Source: Cunninghamia lanceolata
Lineage: Eukaryota; Streptophyta; Pinopsida; Cupressales; Cupressaceae
Assembly: GCA_027924645.1 (NCBI GenBank)
Contig: BSBN01000297.1
Span: 8,246,001 to 8,310,000 of the forward strand
DNA: 64,000 bases
Direction: 5' to 3'
Shown: positions 23,890 through 35,013 of the stretch, piece by piece
Numbering within the stretch: position 1 is the stretch's first letter
Layout of the letters: every line of letters begins with the position of its first letter
Program-made: the position numbers and the translations under genes
Notes under the pieces: generated by a model
What the model saw: only the letters and a program-made list of their open reading frames with translations
Told to the model about the DNA's origin: nothing
Databases searched by the model: none

Positions 23890-24530
23890 GTGGAAATAAT
23901 CCATGATGAAGAAGCTACAAAACCCAACATTGAATAAGAGGTCAAATTCTATGGGAAGATAATTTGAGTAGTAGAACCTACACCACCCACTATTGGACCA
24001 TATGATACAATAGAAGAACTCAAGAAAACTTATGCAAAAATCTCTTCCGTAGATCTCCTTAGGAACTCACCATCGCATTATGTCATCCTTCTACAAACAA
24101 TTGGATTGAAATACCTAGATTCAATTACTCCCATATCGAATGAACAAATCAATCAAGTGGATTTTGATGTAAACCCACCCAATGCAAAACTTCAAGATCT
24201 TGGTTTTTTCTTGACTTAAGACAAATGTGTATAGAAGCTGAGTTGACTAAAAGGGGGGATCCATCTTTGTATCTACAAGTATGGATCTATGATACTTGCA
24301 TCAAGAGAACATTGATAAACGATGGAGCAGTCGTAAACATAGTCCCATTTTCCCTCCTTGAAAGGATTAGATATAAGAATATAAACATAATAACATGTTG
24401 AGACACCTTGAGAGGATATGACAACTTAAAAGTAGCAATAATCAGAAAAGTCACACTCTCAGTCTCCTTAGGATCTAAAATGGTTTTGATATTGTTCTAT
24501 TTTATTGACAAGGATCTACCAACTACAACT
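23890..24530 (+). pseudogene. Protease region remnant, Element 1
   Basis: A pre-protease segment (YDTIEELKKTYAKISSVDLL near 24,000) leads to a retropepsin-like site: RTLINDGAVVNIVPFSLLER near 24,307-24,366. There D-G-A takes the place of the catalytic D-[ST]-G, as in plant Ty3/gypsy proteases of the DGG/DNG kind. It continues to FYFIDKDLPTTT and is then cut by the LTR inserted at 24,531. Stops and a frameshift (near 24,220) show it is dead. The protease would have matured Gag-Pol. Confidence 0.65.
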
Positions 24531-25902
24531 TGTTTATATTAAAATGCATGAGTTCTGTTTGTGAAAAGACTGCCCATAACAACACACAACAATATATATA
24601 TAGGCTACACCATAAATGGCACTAGTTTAACAAATTGATTACACAATTTCCATATAAATATAGTTAACAACAATATGACTTAACCATACCTGTTGACTGG
24701 TTTGGCTGAGTCAATAATAAAGATAACGATAGTTTGATATGCCACGCACAGTGTTGCTTAGGTTGGTGCTCCTGTGCTCTTCAAACCCTTAGAATAAGAT
24801 ATGAATAAATATAATACATAGTCTCTATAGTTAGCAAGCTCTAATACACTTACCTAGAGTGCAAGCTTCGTTCTCTTCGCAACTAATAGTTGTCTCCTAT
24901 GGAGATACTATAATCTCTTCTCAATACCAGTAGGCTCTTACCAAAGAAGATAGACTCTCCTTCCCGTGTATAACCTCCAAAATATTATCGAATGGAATCG
25001 TTATCCTTCTCTCCACTATACAGAGTAACTAAAAGCTTCTCCACAAAGATCTCCTCAAAGGAGCATGCAGCTCACCAATTGTTCTCCCATTCCAACACAT
25101 TCTCGTGACCATAGTGGGATTATCCCCACTCACTACACTTTACGTGGGTTAAGGAGAATGTGTCTCACTATGTGAACATAGTGGTAATACCAAAGAAGAA
25201 CTTATCACTGAAAAAGAGATAATTCTCATTACTTAATAAAATAGACTTCTATATCAATTTAATAGATAATTAAACAAATAAATAATAATTATATCAACAT
25301 AATGGTAACATTACCATTATTACGAAGGATGATATTAATCACTAGATAAGGTGTGATAGTGGGTTGAGATCTTCTCCCCCTTCACAACCTTATACGAAAT
25401 AGAGAGATATGTCAGAAAACTCTCTCGACCAAATCAAACAAAGTTTGACGTTGGAAAACCTTTTCCTCATGTCAAATTGATAATGGTCAAATTTGAAATG
25501 TCTAAAAATAATAGACAACTATTACATACCCCATCTCAAAAAGGTTCACTAAGTACATGACTCGAAACTCAAATGGCAACCTGACTTTTCCAGAACATCT
25601 ATCCCCTTCTCTCTAGTTATACTCTCCTTCCATTCTGAAGGGAAGGTGGAGATCTTTTCCTATTTACACTCACAGTCATACAAACTATGATCAGTGTATC
25701 ATCAATAAATCATTATTCATCATAATAAAATAATTTTAACATGTAATCTCATGTTTAATTCTAAGCATTAATAATAATCCATATAATCAATGATTTATCT
25801 TGACATTTTCTCAAATGTCTTGAATCATTAACCTACGATTACTTATCCATCTGATCACATGAAAGTACAAGTAAAACATAGTTTAAGTTTAGGGACGTAA
25901 CA
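24531..25902. mobile_element. LTR (solo) nested in the Element 1 protease
   Basis: The 1,372-bp block starts TGTTTATATT and ends GGGACGTAACA, with 4-bp inverted ends TGTT/AACA. It is flanked on both sides by ACAACT (24,525-24,530; 25,903-25,908). A true 5-bp CAACT duplication with one chance base fits as well. No protein-coding signal lies within. The flanking protease frame is broken exactly at this point. Confidence 0.75.
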
Positions 25903-27286
25903 ACAACTAAGAAGAAGATGGGCATTTTGATTGATTATGAATTATCCACAAATAAAATTGCCATACTAGATTTGACCCCTCAATCCATACGTTTAAGAAA
26001 GAAAGAAAAAAATTGCAACCATCAACGATATAGTGATAAAAATAATCAAAAAGGGGATTCATCAAAACAAGGGTTAGTTGTCTTGAAGGAGATAATATCC
26101 AAAATAATGGAGCTATTAGAAAAGGATAGTTCCATACAATTTCCTCTTGATGTTTGCACCATCAATGTGTTTACCAATCCAGAAGAAGAAGAAGAAACAA
26201 TTCAACCAACCAAGTCGAGACAAGTGAAAAATAAAATTCCTCCTATACTATAATGGCCTATACCTAAAAATCAATTTCAAATGAGAATGATCAATCTAAC
26301 TAAAATATATCGAAGCACCTTTGTTGACACCAAAGAGGAATCCTAAGAGAGTTACAATCCTTTGACACCACCCAAGGAAACCTTGCTAAGTGAGTCATAT
26401 ACACCTTTGATCCCGACAATGAGCAACTCTTGCACACCCCTTTCACTCCCTGACGAGGCTTACACTTCTTGGATGCCTCCAATAGAAATAGACTCTACAA
26501 ATCATTATCATGTTACTTAATCGACAGTGAGTCCACAAATGATCCTGAAGTCTCATCTAAAGCTTTTAGAAATCCCAACTTACATGAACTACCTTCAACT
26601 TCAACTTCAATACAATAGAATGAAATTTGGGAACCCCCACAAATCTAAAAAGGGATGATTGAACTATTCCAGATGAATATGATGTGAGTGTGGGAGAATT
26701 TTGAAAAGAAAAGAGGTTGCAAATATCCATTGGGATAGAAGACCCCAGCATCCTCGATTTTCTAGAAAAGTACATAGGGTATTCCATGGACCTTCGACTA
26801 GAGCCAAATAGAAAGATGTTCATAAGCATTATCCCTCCACAAGGACAAAGGGATCCTCAAACTCCCTTTGAATTGTTCCAATTTTTACAAAGCATTCAAG
26901 AGTGAATTGAAGTTAAAGTTTACATGCAAGATGAGTTTGAATTGCTTACAAAGTTACTAAACAATGATGGGACCTTGTATTGGACTCCCTCTCACCAACA
27001 TGCATATTAGTCCTTAGTGCATATCACACTATCGCAAGTCACCATGAACATATCTGAAGAATAGGAAACCACAACTAGATCTTTCAGGGTGGGAGAGATA
27101 ATTCTTAGAAAAGGTAGCACTAAATACAAAAAGAATAGGAAATAACAAAAATTTAGAACAAATTGGATAGGGCCATATATGGTTAAGGAAGATGTCAGAA
27201 ATGATGCTTACCTCTTGTCTACCATGGAAGGTGAAGAATTTGGTGAAACAGTTAACGCCTTTCATCTAAAAAAATATTATATCTGA
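25903..27286 (+). pseudogene. Residual pol: unknown spacer plus integrase C-terminus, Element 1
   Basis: After the nested LTR there is a lysine- and glutamate-rich open stretch (25,918-26,253), then degenerate sequence, none with RT, RNase H or integrase-core motifs. At 27,055-27,286 the frame reads FRVGEIILRKGS, then WIGPYMVKEDVRNDAYLLST, and ends NAFHLKKYYI followed by a stop. This G-[DE]-x-V-L-R ... GPY-V ... AY-L ... NA-HLKKYY pattern is the C-terminal end of Ty3/gypsy integrase. About 3 kb of pol (RT, RNase H, integrase core) is therefore missing between protease and integrase end, through deletion or because the lineage was non-autonomous. Confidence 0.7.
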
Positions 27287-27671
27287 AAAATCCATAAGAA
27301 TCATAATTTAAGCATAAAAATACAAAAAATTGGAAACTTGAAAAATCCATAAAAATTATAGAACTTGTGAAAATCCACAAAGATCATGTATTTTCATTCT
27401 ATTCACCATGTATTTGTTAGTGATATGCTCTTCTATGATTTTCATCTTAGCAAGGAGTCTAAGGTTATCTAGTATAAGTTGTCCCTTCTAAGCCTTAGAG
27501 ATTCCCAAATGACCATCACCATCTATCATTACCCCCTCACATTCCTAACAAGTTCAAATAAAGTCTAGCTCTTAGCTTTATACCAATCCTGGTCTAAATG
27601 ACTCATGTTGTCAAGTCTAAGTGAGACAAGTACTCAAACCTACAGTACTGAATAGAATCTTGCAAGTAGAC
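27287..27671. other. Element 1 3' spacer, no recognised feature
   Basis: A-rich repeats of TGAAAAATCCATAA type follow the integrase stop codon. Nothing else is readable. Confidence 0.5.
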
Positions 27672-28058
27672 CTTCCTGTTGGAAATATTGTCATTGATGT
27701 CAAAGGCACGAAGTTATAAGTGACGTCGTTGATGTAAAGGGTGGCATGTTACAATAAGAAGTTAACCGTTATATATCCCTGTTGGAGAGAAAAGTAATTA
27801 AGAGGTTATTTGTTACACGTTACCATTGCATGTTTAAATTAAAGATTTAAACATTGGAGAAATAAATGTCATGGGTCGATTTGGTTTTGGAAAGGATAAT
27901 GAGAATGTAATATGGGCTGACCCATATCCTTTGGCACCTAAAGCAAAAGATTTAAAATTAATTTGAATCCCTCTTGAGATGGCCGACTTCCCAATATAGG
28001 CCGACTTCTTGCAAACTATATGGCTGACCTCACATAAAGTGCAACACCAAGCAAAAAG

Positions 28059-28060
<2 letters not shown>

Positions 28061-28140
<80 letters not shown>
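28061..28140. repeat. (AT)40 microsatellite
   Basis: 80 bp of uninterrupted AT dinucleotide. Tyr-Ile reading frames across it are artefacts. Confidence 0.97.
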
Positions 28141-28143
<3 letters not shown>

Positions 28144-28646
28144 GATGAGGTGTGCTGATTTGAAATATGAAATAAGGTGCGACTTAGACTTGATATAACA
28201 CATGCGATTTGGATATAACAAGCAACAATCAAATTTATAAAAGGTGGGATCATTTGTTAAGCAGAACAAGACAAAAGGTGAATAGGACAAAGTTGTGAAG
28301 GCTGCGATTTGTTTGTGAAGGACAACGATTGGTTTCAAGAGTTGCATCTATTGTGGAAGGTGGTAATCATTATGAAAGGGCATGTCTTTTACCCTCATTG
28401 AAGACATATAAGAGATAAATGATTTGAATGTTTTAGAGCAAGCATCCAATGATATATTTGTAAGTATAAAGAGAATGAAGAGCAGAAGTATGAAGTGTGA
28501 ATCAAATTTGTATTAAAAATAATTGTGTGTTAAAGTATGAAGACATATACTAGTCAGCTGAATTGATTTTAGATTTGTGAAGGAAGGGAAGTGTGTTTGG
28601 ATCAGTTTTGGAAGAAAGAGTTATTCATATAAGCCATAGAAGAATT

Positions 28647-28805
28647 AATAGGTTGAAGCCTATCAAATATAGGTTGGAGCCTCTTGTTGGGTTGGAGCTC
28701 AGCTTGTGTAGAGATTGGAGTCTCTAATAGGTTGAAGACTATCAAATAGAGGTTGAAGCCTCTTGCTAGGTTGGAGCTCAGTTTGTGTAGAGATTGGAGT
28801 CTCTA
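28647..28805. repeat. 79-bp tandem duplication in the Copia-like LTR
   Basis: AATAGGTTGAAG starts at 28,647 and 28,726. Each copy has the series AGGTTGGAGCCTC, GGTTGGAGCTC, GATTGGAGTCTC. Shorter GGTTGGAGCC pieces continue to 28,895, so the unit itself grew from a roughly 20-bp motif. Confidence 0.9.
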
Positions 28806-29113
28806 GTAGGTTGGTGCCTTTGATTCTGTAAGCAAGGATTGGAGTCTCCTGTGGGTTGGTGCTCATAATAAAATAATTGTATGTATAGTAGGTTGGAGCC
28901 TACAAAAAGAAGAAGATCAATCTATAATACATAAGTAATATTTTGCCACGATTTTCTCCCGCAAGGGTTTCCACATGAAATCATGTGTTGTCTCTGTGTA
29001 TTAAATTGTTAGATCTTACTTGAATGTTTTGTGATTAAAGTAGAAAAGCAAAAGTTTTATTATATACTGATTCACCCCCCCTCTCTCAGTATAACCAAGT
29101 GCTCATCACTTCC

Positions 29114-30300
29114 CTAATTCTCCTTAGTGAGAGGGAGGTCTAATGGGGTAGTAAATGCTCTTCGTGGTGCCTAGCCTCTTATTTATCTTGGCCAAAAATG
29201 TTAGGGGGATCATAACTCTACAAAGCAATAAAAAAATACTAAAAAATAAAGAAAGAGTCAAAATAAAATACAAAAAATGAGAGTAAAAAAATTACTAAAA
29301 AAAGAAAGAGAAAGGAGAAAAAAATGAAAAGAGAGGATTGTTGATGTCCATACTCTTCAGTGGAGATAAATTTAAGGTTGAATCTATGAGGGTGGCATCC
29401 ATTGAAGAAAATAAAAAAGAGAGGTACAAAGCACACACACACTAGTTGGGAAAAGGCAAGAATCTAGCTATCTTTAGGGCTATCTTTTGCTTTGGAGCCC
29501 TTCCTTTTTCCTAGGTCTAACTTGTTGGCCATCTTTGATCTAAGTCTATAAGGTGTTAATAAAGTTTGTTGTCTGTTTAAGTTGAAACATGTCAAAGTGT
29601 TTTGTCTAGATAAGGATTAGTGTTTAGCCTTTTACAAAGATAAGTTTAGAAATTGTTCAATCTCCTTTCCACTCCCATTTTATTCCCTTTATCCATCTTG
29701 AACAATTTAGTAGGCCATCCTATACTAGGTCAACTTGCAATTCCCTAGGTCAAAAATCCTACTAAAGAGCAATCACATTGTTTGTTCCATTTGTATATAT
29801 ACAAAACAATAATTCATTTCATAACTCATGCAATCCATAAAAGTAGTAAGGATAGAAAGATACACTACATTTTCATTCCTATGTGTTTTTCATCCATACA
29901 TATTCACATTGAGTCTCATTCATATCAGAAAAGACAAAAATAACATTATTATAATGTCATCATCCATGTGCGAATCATATAATATATAAACAATAAATTA
30001 TCCATCTATGTGCACAAGAGATAAAATAAAGTACAAGATATGAAATGTAACCATACATAGAACTCAACCAATCAAGGTCATAGAAATAAGTGCATATAAA
30101 TGTCTAAGTACATGTCACTCCACCAATGGAGTTCAAAGAGCTAAAAAATAGTGCACTCACATGTGCAAATTTTCCCATGCAAGGGGGCAAGTCAATAAAC
30201 TCAATAAAAAGTAGGTCTCTCTAGGACCTCAAGGATGACTCTAACTTGTGGAACAATCCAAGATCTTATTCTGTGGTCTCCTCTGGATATTCGCTACATC
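29114..30300. other. Element 1 3' region, no recognised feature
   Basis: Purine-rich and AT-rich sequence, with A-rich AAAAAATACTAAAAAA repeats near 29,230-29,340. No domain is readable on either strand. Confidence 0.5.
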
Positions 30301-30336
30301 TAAAACTCTATGTGTCCTATGAGTATGAGAAGGGAC

Positions 30337-32085
30337 CTAACTATGAACATGTGAATGTGATGGTCCTATTGTCTGAGTTCGTGAAAGAGTATGAGTCTTT
30401 CTATGGACCCCTAGGCTAGCCATGTCTTGAAGCAAGGCATTATTAGCCTCCAATGTAGTAATTCTAGCCCTTTGGGAAGCAACCTCCTGTCCAACATGAT
30501 AAGTAGGGGCTAGAATATCTGTGTGCCAACTAGCTGAAGAGGGCACATAAGCATCAACTAATATAGACTCTATATTCTATCCAATGAAAGGGATCGACAC
30601 ATCTAGTGAAGAATTCTAAAAAATATCCCTCTATCTGTCAATAGTGCTTGCACAAAATCATGAAGAGAAGAGTGCATTATTTCAAGAGTTAGACCCAAAT
30701 TATTTTTGAAAGAAGCAAGTGTGAGAAAGAAAAAAAGTAGTTTAGTGTAGTACTTACAAGGATCTCCTTGTTGCCATGAGGGATCATCGAGCCTCATATC
30801 CTCCTCTGTCAACTCCAAAAAAGGATCATGTCCAAGTTTAGGTGGGGCCTCTGTTGGCACTACCTCCTCATCCTTAGGAATCTCCTCCTCCCCTCATGAT
30901 GCTACCTCACAATGCTCCTCCTCAGGATCATAGTCATCAGTCTCTTCCTCCTTAATAGCAATAAGTCTTTGAGATTGACAGGCTCTCCTTTGTCTAGGAT
31001 CTTGCTCTTAGAATGGCCTTGTGATCGAAACTACAAGAACTAATGGAACCCATAAGAGTGCCCTATGTTGAGCATCCACCATCTCCTACATTGATCTATA
31101 ACAAGGGGACACAGGGAGAAAGTCCTTTGGAAAATCATCTCATGGTTGCTAAAGGACTCATGTAATATGGTGAGCCTCAATTAAACCATTTATGTTTGTC
31201 AAATGGCTCACCTCTCGATAATAATCTCAAATAGTGCTATCGCCTAGCTAAAACCCCTCCATATTTATATAAGAGTTTGAAATGACATCTTGATCTATAA
31301 GTGTGGACATAGCTTTTGTAGAAGCATCAAAGTGACCAAGTTGTTTCCATTACATAGCTCTCGAAAGCCTCAAATATAGAAGGGGCACCTCTTTCTGAAG
31401 CAGTATAATATGCTCAAGGATCTAGGTCACAATAAGTGAAGGGTGGTTGAAGGCAAGTGCCTCCCATCATGAGATCCGATATATATCTCAGTAGACCATA
31501 GCAAGAATGTCGATCCCCTAAGCAAAAATTATCCCTCACTCAAGCTACTAAATGATTGGTTCCCAACACCACCTAAGCATAGGATCCTTCTTGTCTCTTG
31601 ATAGGCAAGAAGTAATCGGATCAATAATAACTTTCTACATGGTGGAATAGGGAGCCTCGAGACTAAATTAAGTTGAATCTCATGATAATGTCTAGGATGA
31701 GTTTCTCCCATGGTGGCTGCCTAGACTAATCTCTCTCTTAGACTCACTCTCAAGAAGTGCATGTTGATCTCCTCTAATAGGAAATCCTAGGATATGATAA
31801 ACATCATATAGGGTGATGGTCCACTATCCAAAAATTGAAGGAAATTATAATGTGTTTCGATTAGAATCTCAATAAGTCAGGATATCACAACATATACGAG
31901 ATGGTGGGTGAACAATTAGAATCCATGCCACTCTAGCAAGCCCCATCCTTTACAAAATGGAATGATCAACAACTGATAATGCCTCAAGGGCCTCCATATA
32001 CCAAGCCTACTCACAAGTAGCATTCCAACATATATAGGTGTCCTTCCAAGCAAGAAAATGCCAAGTCAAATTGTCGAAAACTCAG
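30337..32085 (-). pseudogene. Antisense Plant Mobile Domain (PMD) remnant, Element 1
   Basis: On the minus strand from about 32,085 the sequence reads WYMEALEALSVVDHSIL, then RMGLARVAWI, and at 31,764-31,823 WTITLYDVYHILGFPIRGDQ. This E-W/M-[TN]-ITL-DV--IL--PI pattern is the core of the PMD (aminotransferase-like, plant mobile domain) found in MAIN/MAIL1 proteins and in some transposons. Downstream come helical segments (ILEHIILLQKEVPLLYLRLS, then AMQWKQLGHFDAST if the in-frame stop is read as Q) and an acidic tail (30,603-30,950). A last frame at 30,337-30,546 has a short coiled coil (SQRARITTLEANNALLQD). It is full of stops. It lies opposite to the element's gag-pol, between pol and the 3' LTR, just as in Element 2. 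Confidence 0.6.
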
Positions 32086-32089
32086 AAAT

Positions 32090-33012
32090 CATAAAAATAA
32101 GAAAATTAAAAATCACAAAAAAAGTCATAAAACTTGAAAAATCCTAAAAATCAAATACTTTCTCAAAAATTTATAATAAACAGAGAAGTTAGTGTCAAAG
32201 TCAAAGAAATTGAGCATTAAAAAACATCATTTTTGCTTTGGTTCTTGCCTACAAACCTTCTGGCAAGGTTGCCCCTTTTACTAGACCTAATCTCTAAGGT
32301 GGCCTAGGATGAAGCAGTAGGGGCATCCAGGCAACTTGCCTTGGCAATAGGGTGACCCTATGCCACACCTTTGCATACCTTAGTGGGCCCATAAAAATAA
32401 GAAAAACAAGTGAAAACACATAAATAGAGACATAGAAAATGATAAACACATAAAACCTAGACACATTCATTAGGGAAACATAAAAATAATGGACATTTTT
32501 CAAATGAAATCAAAAAAATAAAATCTAGGGTTTGAAAAGAGGGTTTTTCTTATTTCTTGTACCCAAAGATCCATGGGAGGCTAATTGGCAGCCATTTTGT
32601 CAATATCCTCATTCACTACCAGCATCATGGACTGTGGAAAACTAATGATTTCTATCAACATCCTCATTGTCAGTTTTCCATCGACTATCCTCTTGCGTAG
32701 TTTAATCACCATTTACTCACTCTCTTGATTTTCCTCTTCCTTCTCCTCTCTTCTTCTTTGCTTAGTTTGCATTAGTGTAGTTTGTTTTCTTAGTTTATCT
32801 TTTAAAGTGCATGATTTGTCCTTATTCTAGGTGTCTTTATCATTGCAGGTCTTCACAACAAGGCGAGGTGACTTAGGTATACTTCAAACTCACATATTGA
32901 CAATACATTTCCTTGTCTTCCTTTCAATACTTACTCTAGACATCATAAAACCAAACTAATACTTTTCATTTCAAGTCCAGGTGTGAGACAACAATAAAGG
33001 TAAAAGCCAAGT
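32090..33012. other. Element 1 3' untranslated region, no recognised feature
   Basis: No coding or repeat signal beyond a pyrimidine-rich stretch near 32,700-32,780. Confidence 0.5.
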
Positions 33013-33180
33013 TTGACAATGGTACCTACCTTTCATGTAGATTACCATACTCAAGGGGGCAAATATGTAAGTACAAAAAAGGTGTATAGGCTGACATTGA
33101 CAATGGTACCTACGTTTCATGTAGATTACCATACCCGAGGGGGTAAATATGTAAGTACGAAAAAGGTGTATAGGCTGACA
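33013..33180 (+). repeat. 84-bp tandem duplication spanning the PPT/3' LTR junction
   Basis: 33,013-33,096 and 33,097-33,180 are near-identical. Each holds 53 bp of internal 3' end with a purine tract (AAGGGGGCAAATA / GAGGGGGTAAATA) plus the first 31 bp of the LTR (TGTAAGTAC...). The duplication therefore includes the exact internal/LTR boundary and fixes where the LTR begins. Confidence 0.9.
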
Positions 33181-33593
33181 TGGTACTATGATGATGATAT
33201 AGTCCTAGTCATGCCCATGAAGGAATGAATTATATACCTCTCAGCAGTTTCTTTCTTAACTTAACGTGTCTCCCAGTGTTTCTCCCCCTTGATAATTTCT
33301 TCCCAACCTTCTAACTAACTTTCAAAAGTCCTACGTACCTTCTAGTTGCCTTCCTATCTTTTTCCATGAGAGATTTCTTCTACTTTAGCCCATTTCAACC
33401 ATTTTTAGCTTTTGATTGTGAGGCCCTCCATGCATAATTGACCCTTGACTTCCCCTAACTATTTTTGGACTCCTAGCCACTCTATTGTTACCTCTCAATA
33501 ACTCTATTGTTGTCTTTCAAACAAATCTTGTTCACTCCACAATCAATTTAGTTATCTACCCAATCGCCACCATTATGGTGTGGATTCTAAACC

Positions 33594-33601
33594 TATAAAT
33601 A
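33594..33601 (+). promoter_or_regulatory. TATA box, Element 1 3' LTR
   Basis: TATAAATA followed by CCCCC, the same context as in the 5' LTR. Confidence 0.65.
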
Positions 33602-34449
33602 CCCCCTCCTTTATTCATTTGAGGAGGCAAATTCATTATTGCATTTTTATATTGCTCAATCTTTTGCAAACCTTCCCCCATTAGCATTCTTATGCTCTAT
33701 GTAGGACTTCACAAGCCATTTGTTATTTTTACAATAGCATGCTTATGCTCAATCCATACCCTTTTCATTTTCATAGCTTCTAAGCTCAATCCAATTTCCT
33801 TCACGTCCCCAATTTTAGCCATGTCATCAAGAGGAGGACCCTGTTGCTATAGAGGAATAGTCAGTCACAATAGGACCTTTGAGGACTTATGCCAGGCACT
33901 ATCACCTGATTTTTATAGGTTTTTCAAGCTTTATTAGTAATTTAGATAACAATTCTTTCTCTTGGGGAAGTAAAACTTAGTTTGTCTTTCTCTTGATAGG
34001 AAAAGTTTATCATTTTCTTAGAATTAGATTTACTTTCATTACTTTCTTAGAGTAGATTTGCTTTCATTGTACAAAACATTTTTTATTTTTCTTTTCATAG
34101 ATAGAATTTATCATTTTCTTAGAATATATTCATTTTCATTATACTTAGAATAATTTTAAAATTCAATAGATTATAAGTCAAAATCAAACCTCAAAATACA
34201 CAAAAACATATATTAAATTACATGATAAAAGTCATTTAATTGCATTTATTTTCCCTTTCATAGTAATTAATTCATTCAAAAATTAGAAAAAGAATAAAAA
34301 GTTGTTTGTATGCATATAGGTTAATTATATTTAGAAACTTATAAAAACACCAAAAACATTCAAAACAACAAAGAAGAGACCTCAATTGCATCATGAGGCA
34401 TCAATCAAAACATTCAAATGAAAACTTTCGCCCTTTTTCCTAGCATTCG

Positions 34450-34659
34450 ATGTGCCTAGGAATAAGGGAAGATTGGGTTAAATCCATATTAGACAAGATT
34501 AGGGAGATCCTTCCTCAACCAATTACCATAAAGGAAACAACCCAAGAACGAGAGATCATCTTGAGGCTCATTCAACAAGAAATAGAACGAAGAATACAAG
34601 CAAAAGAACATCAATACATACTCATTCAACAACTATTGAACAAGAACAAAGGAGATTAG
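34450..34659 (+). pseudogene. Reading frame inside the LTR, unknown product
   Basis: A 69-codon frame in the 3' LTR gives a charged, helix-forming protein (REDWVKSILDKIREILPQPI, later EREIILRLIQQEIERR). The matching part of the 5' LTR (about 21,150-21,330) keeps most of the same residues (IREIVPQPIPIEETTQEQ, then IILRLI) but has stops. If the LTR boundaries are right, this coding-like stretch lies in U5. It has no domain I recognise. It may be an N-terminal gag-like extension captured in the LTR. Confidence 0.4.
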
Positions 34660-35013
34660 ATCACTTCCATATCATAAAAGAACAAAATAGGCTTAGAGCA
34701 AGTTACCCTCCAAGTCATATAACAATCACAACCACCACAGACCTTCAACATTTACGACAACATCATAACTTTCATAACGACTTTCACCTACTACATACAT
34801 TCACACATCACATAATCAATCTAACCATGATCTACATCATTTTGATTCCTTGAGAATGGATCAACCCCCTATTTTTCCTCCACCTAACTAGCTAATACCA
34901 TGAGAGTGAGAGTGACTGGCTAGGCACTAACTATAAGGACATGATTCATGTGCCATATTAGATTCTAACTTAGACACAATATGTCTAAGTCACATTTTGA
35001 GCAACATAGGACC

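Larger units (their letters stand above)
27677..29108 (+). mobile_element. Copia-like solo LTR with CTTCC target duplications
   Basis: The 1,432-bp block starts TGTTGGAAATATTGTC and ends TGCTCATCA. CTTCC flanks it at 27,672-27,676 and 29,109-29,113. A CTCCCGCAAGGGTTTCCAC segment near 28,956 and a C-run (ATTCACCCCCCC) near the 3' end are typical of Ty1/copia LTR R/U5 regions. No internal domain adjoins, so it is a solo LTR. It holds an (AT)40 tract and a 79-bp duplication. Confidence 0.8.
19698..35008 (+). mobile_element. Element 1: Ty3/gypsy retrotransposon, pol-deleted, with nested LTRs
   Basis: Two similar LTRs bound the element (19,698-21,685 and 33,150-35,008). Flanks are GGACT (19,693-19,697) and GGACC (35,009-35,013), a 5-bp target duplication with one later mutation. 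A putative primer site (TTTTGGTGAA) lies just inside the 5' LTR. A purine tract (GAGGGGGTAAATA) lies just before the 3' LTR. In order it holds gag, protease, a gap where reverse transcriptase, RNase H and the integrase core should be, the integrase C-terminus, and an antisense PMD remnant. Two later insertions lie inside: an LTR at 24,531-25,902 and a Copia-like solo LTR at 27,677-29,108. Without these the body is about 12.5 kb. Its LTRs are visibly diverged, so the insertion is old. It cannot be autonomous. Confidence 0.75.
33150..35008 (+). repeat. 3' LTR of Element 1
   Basis: Starts TGTAAGTAC after the purine tract and ends GAGCAACATA, where the 5' LTR has GAGCAACACA. A further LTR start at 33,066 belongs to the 84-bp duplication. 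It is followed by GGACC. TATA is at 33,594. Confidence 0.75.

Noticed and set aside
27834..28347. Minus-strand frames of 105 and 139 residues with Tyr-Ile runs
   Set aside because: They are the (AT)40 microsatellite read in two frames.
33013..35008. A second independent element of the Element 1 family truncated at 35,008
   Set aside because: Similarity ends exactly at an LTR-type end followed by GGACC that pairs with GGACT before 19,698, and a purine tract precedes it, so it is the 3' LTR.
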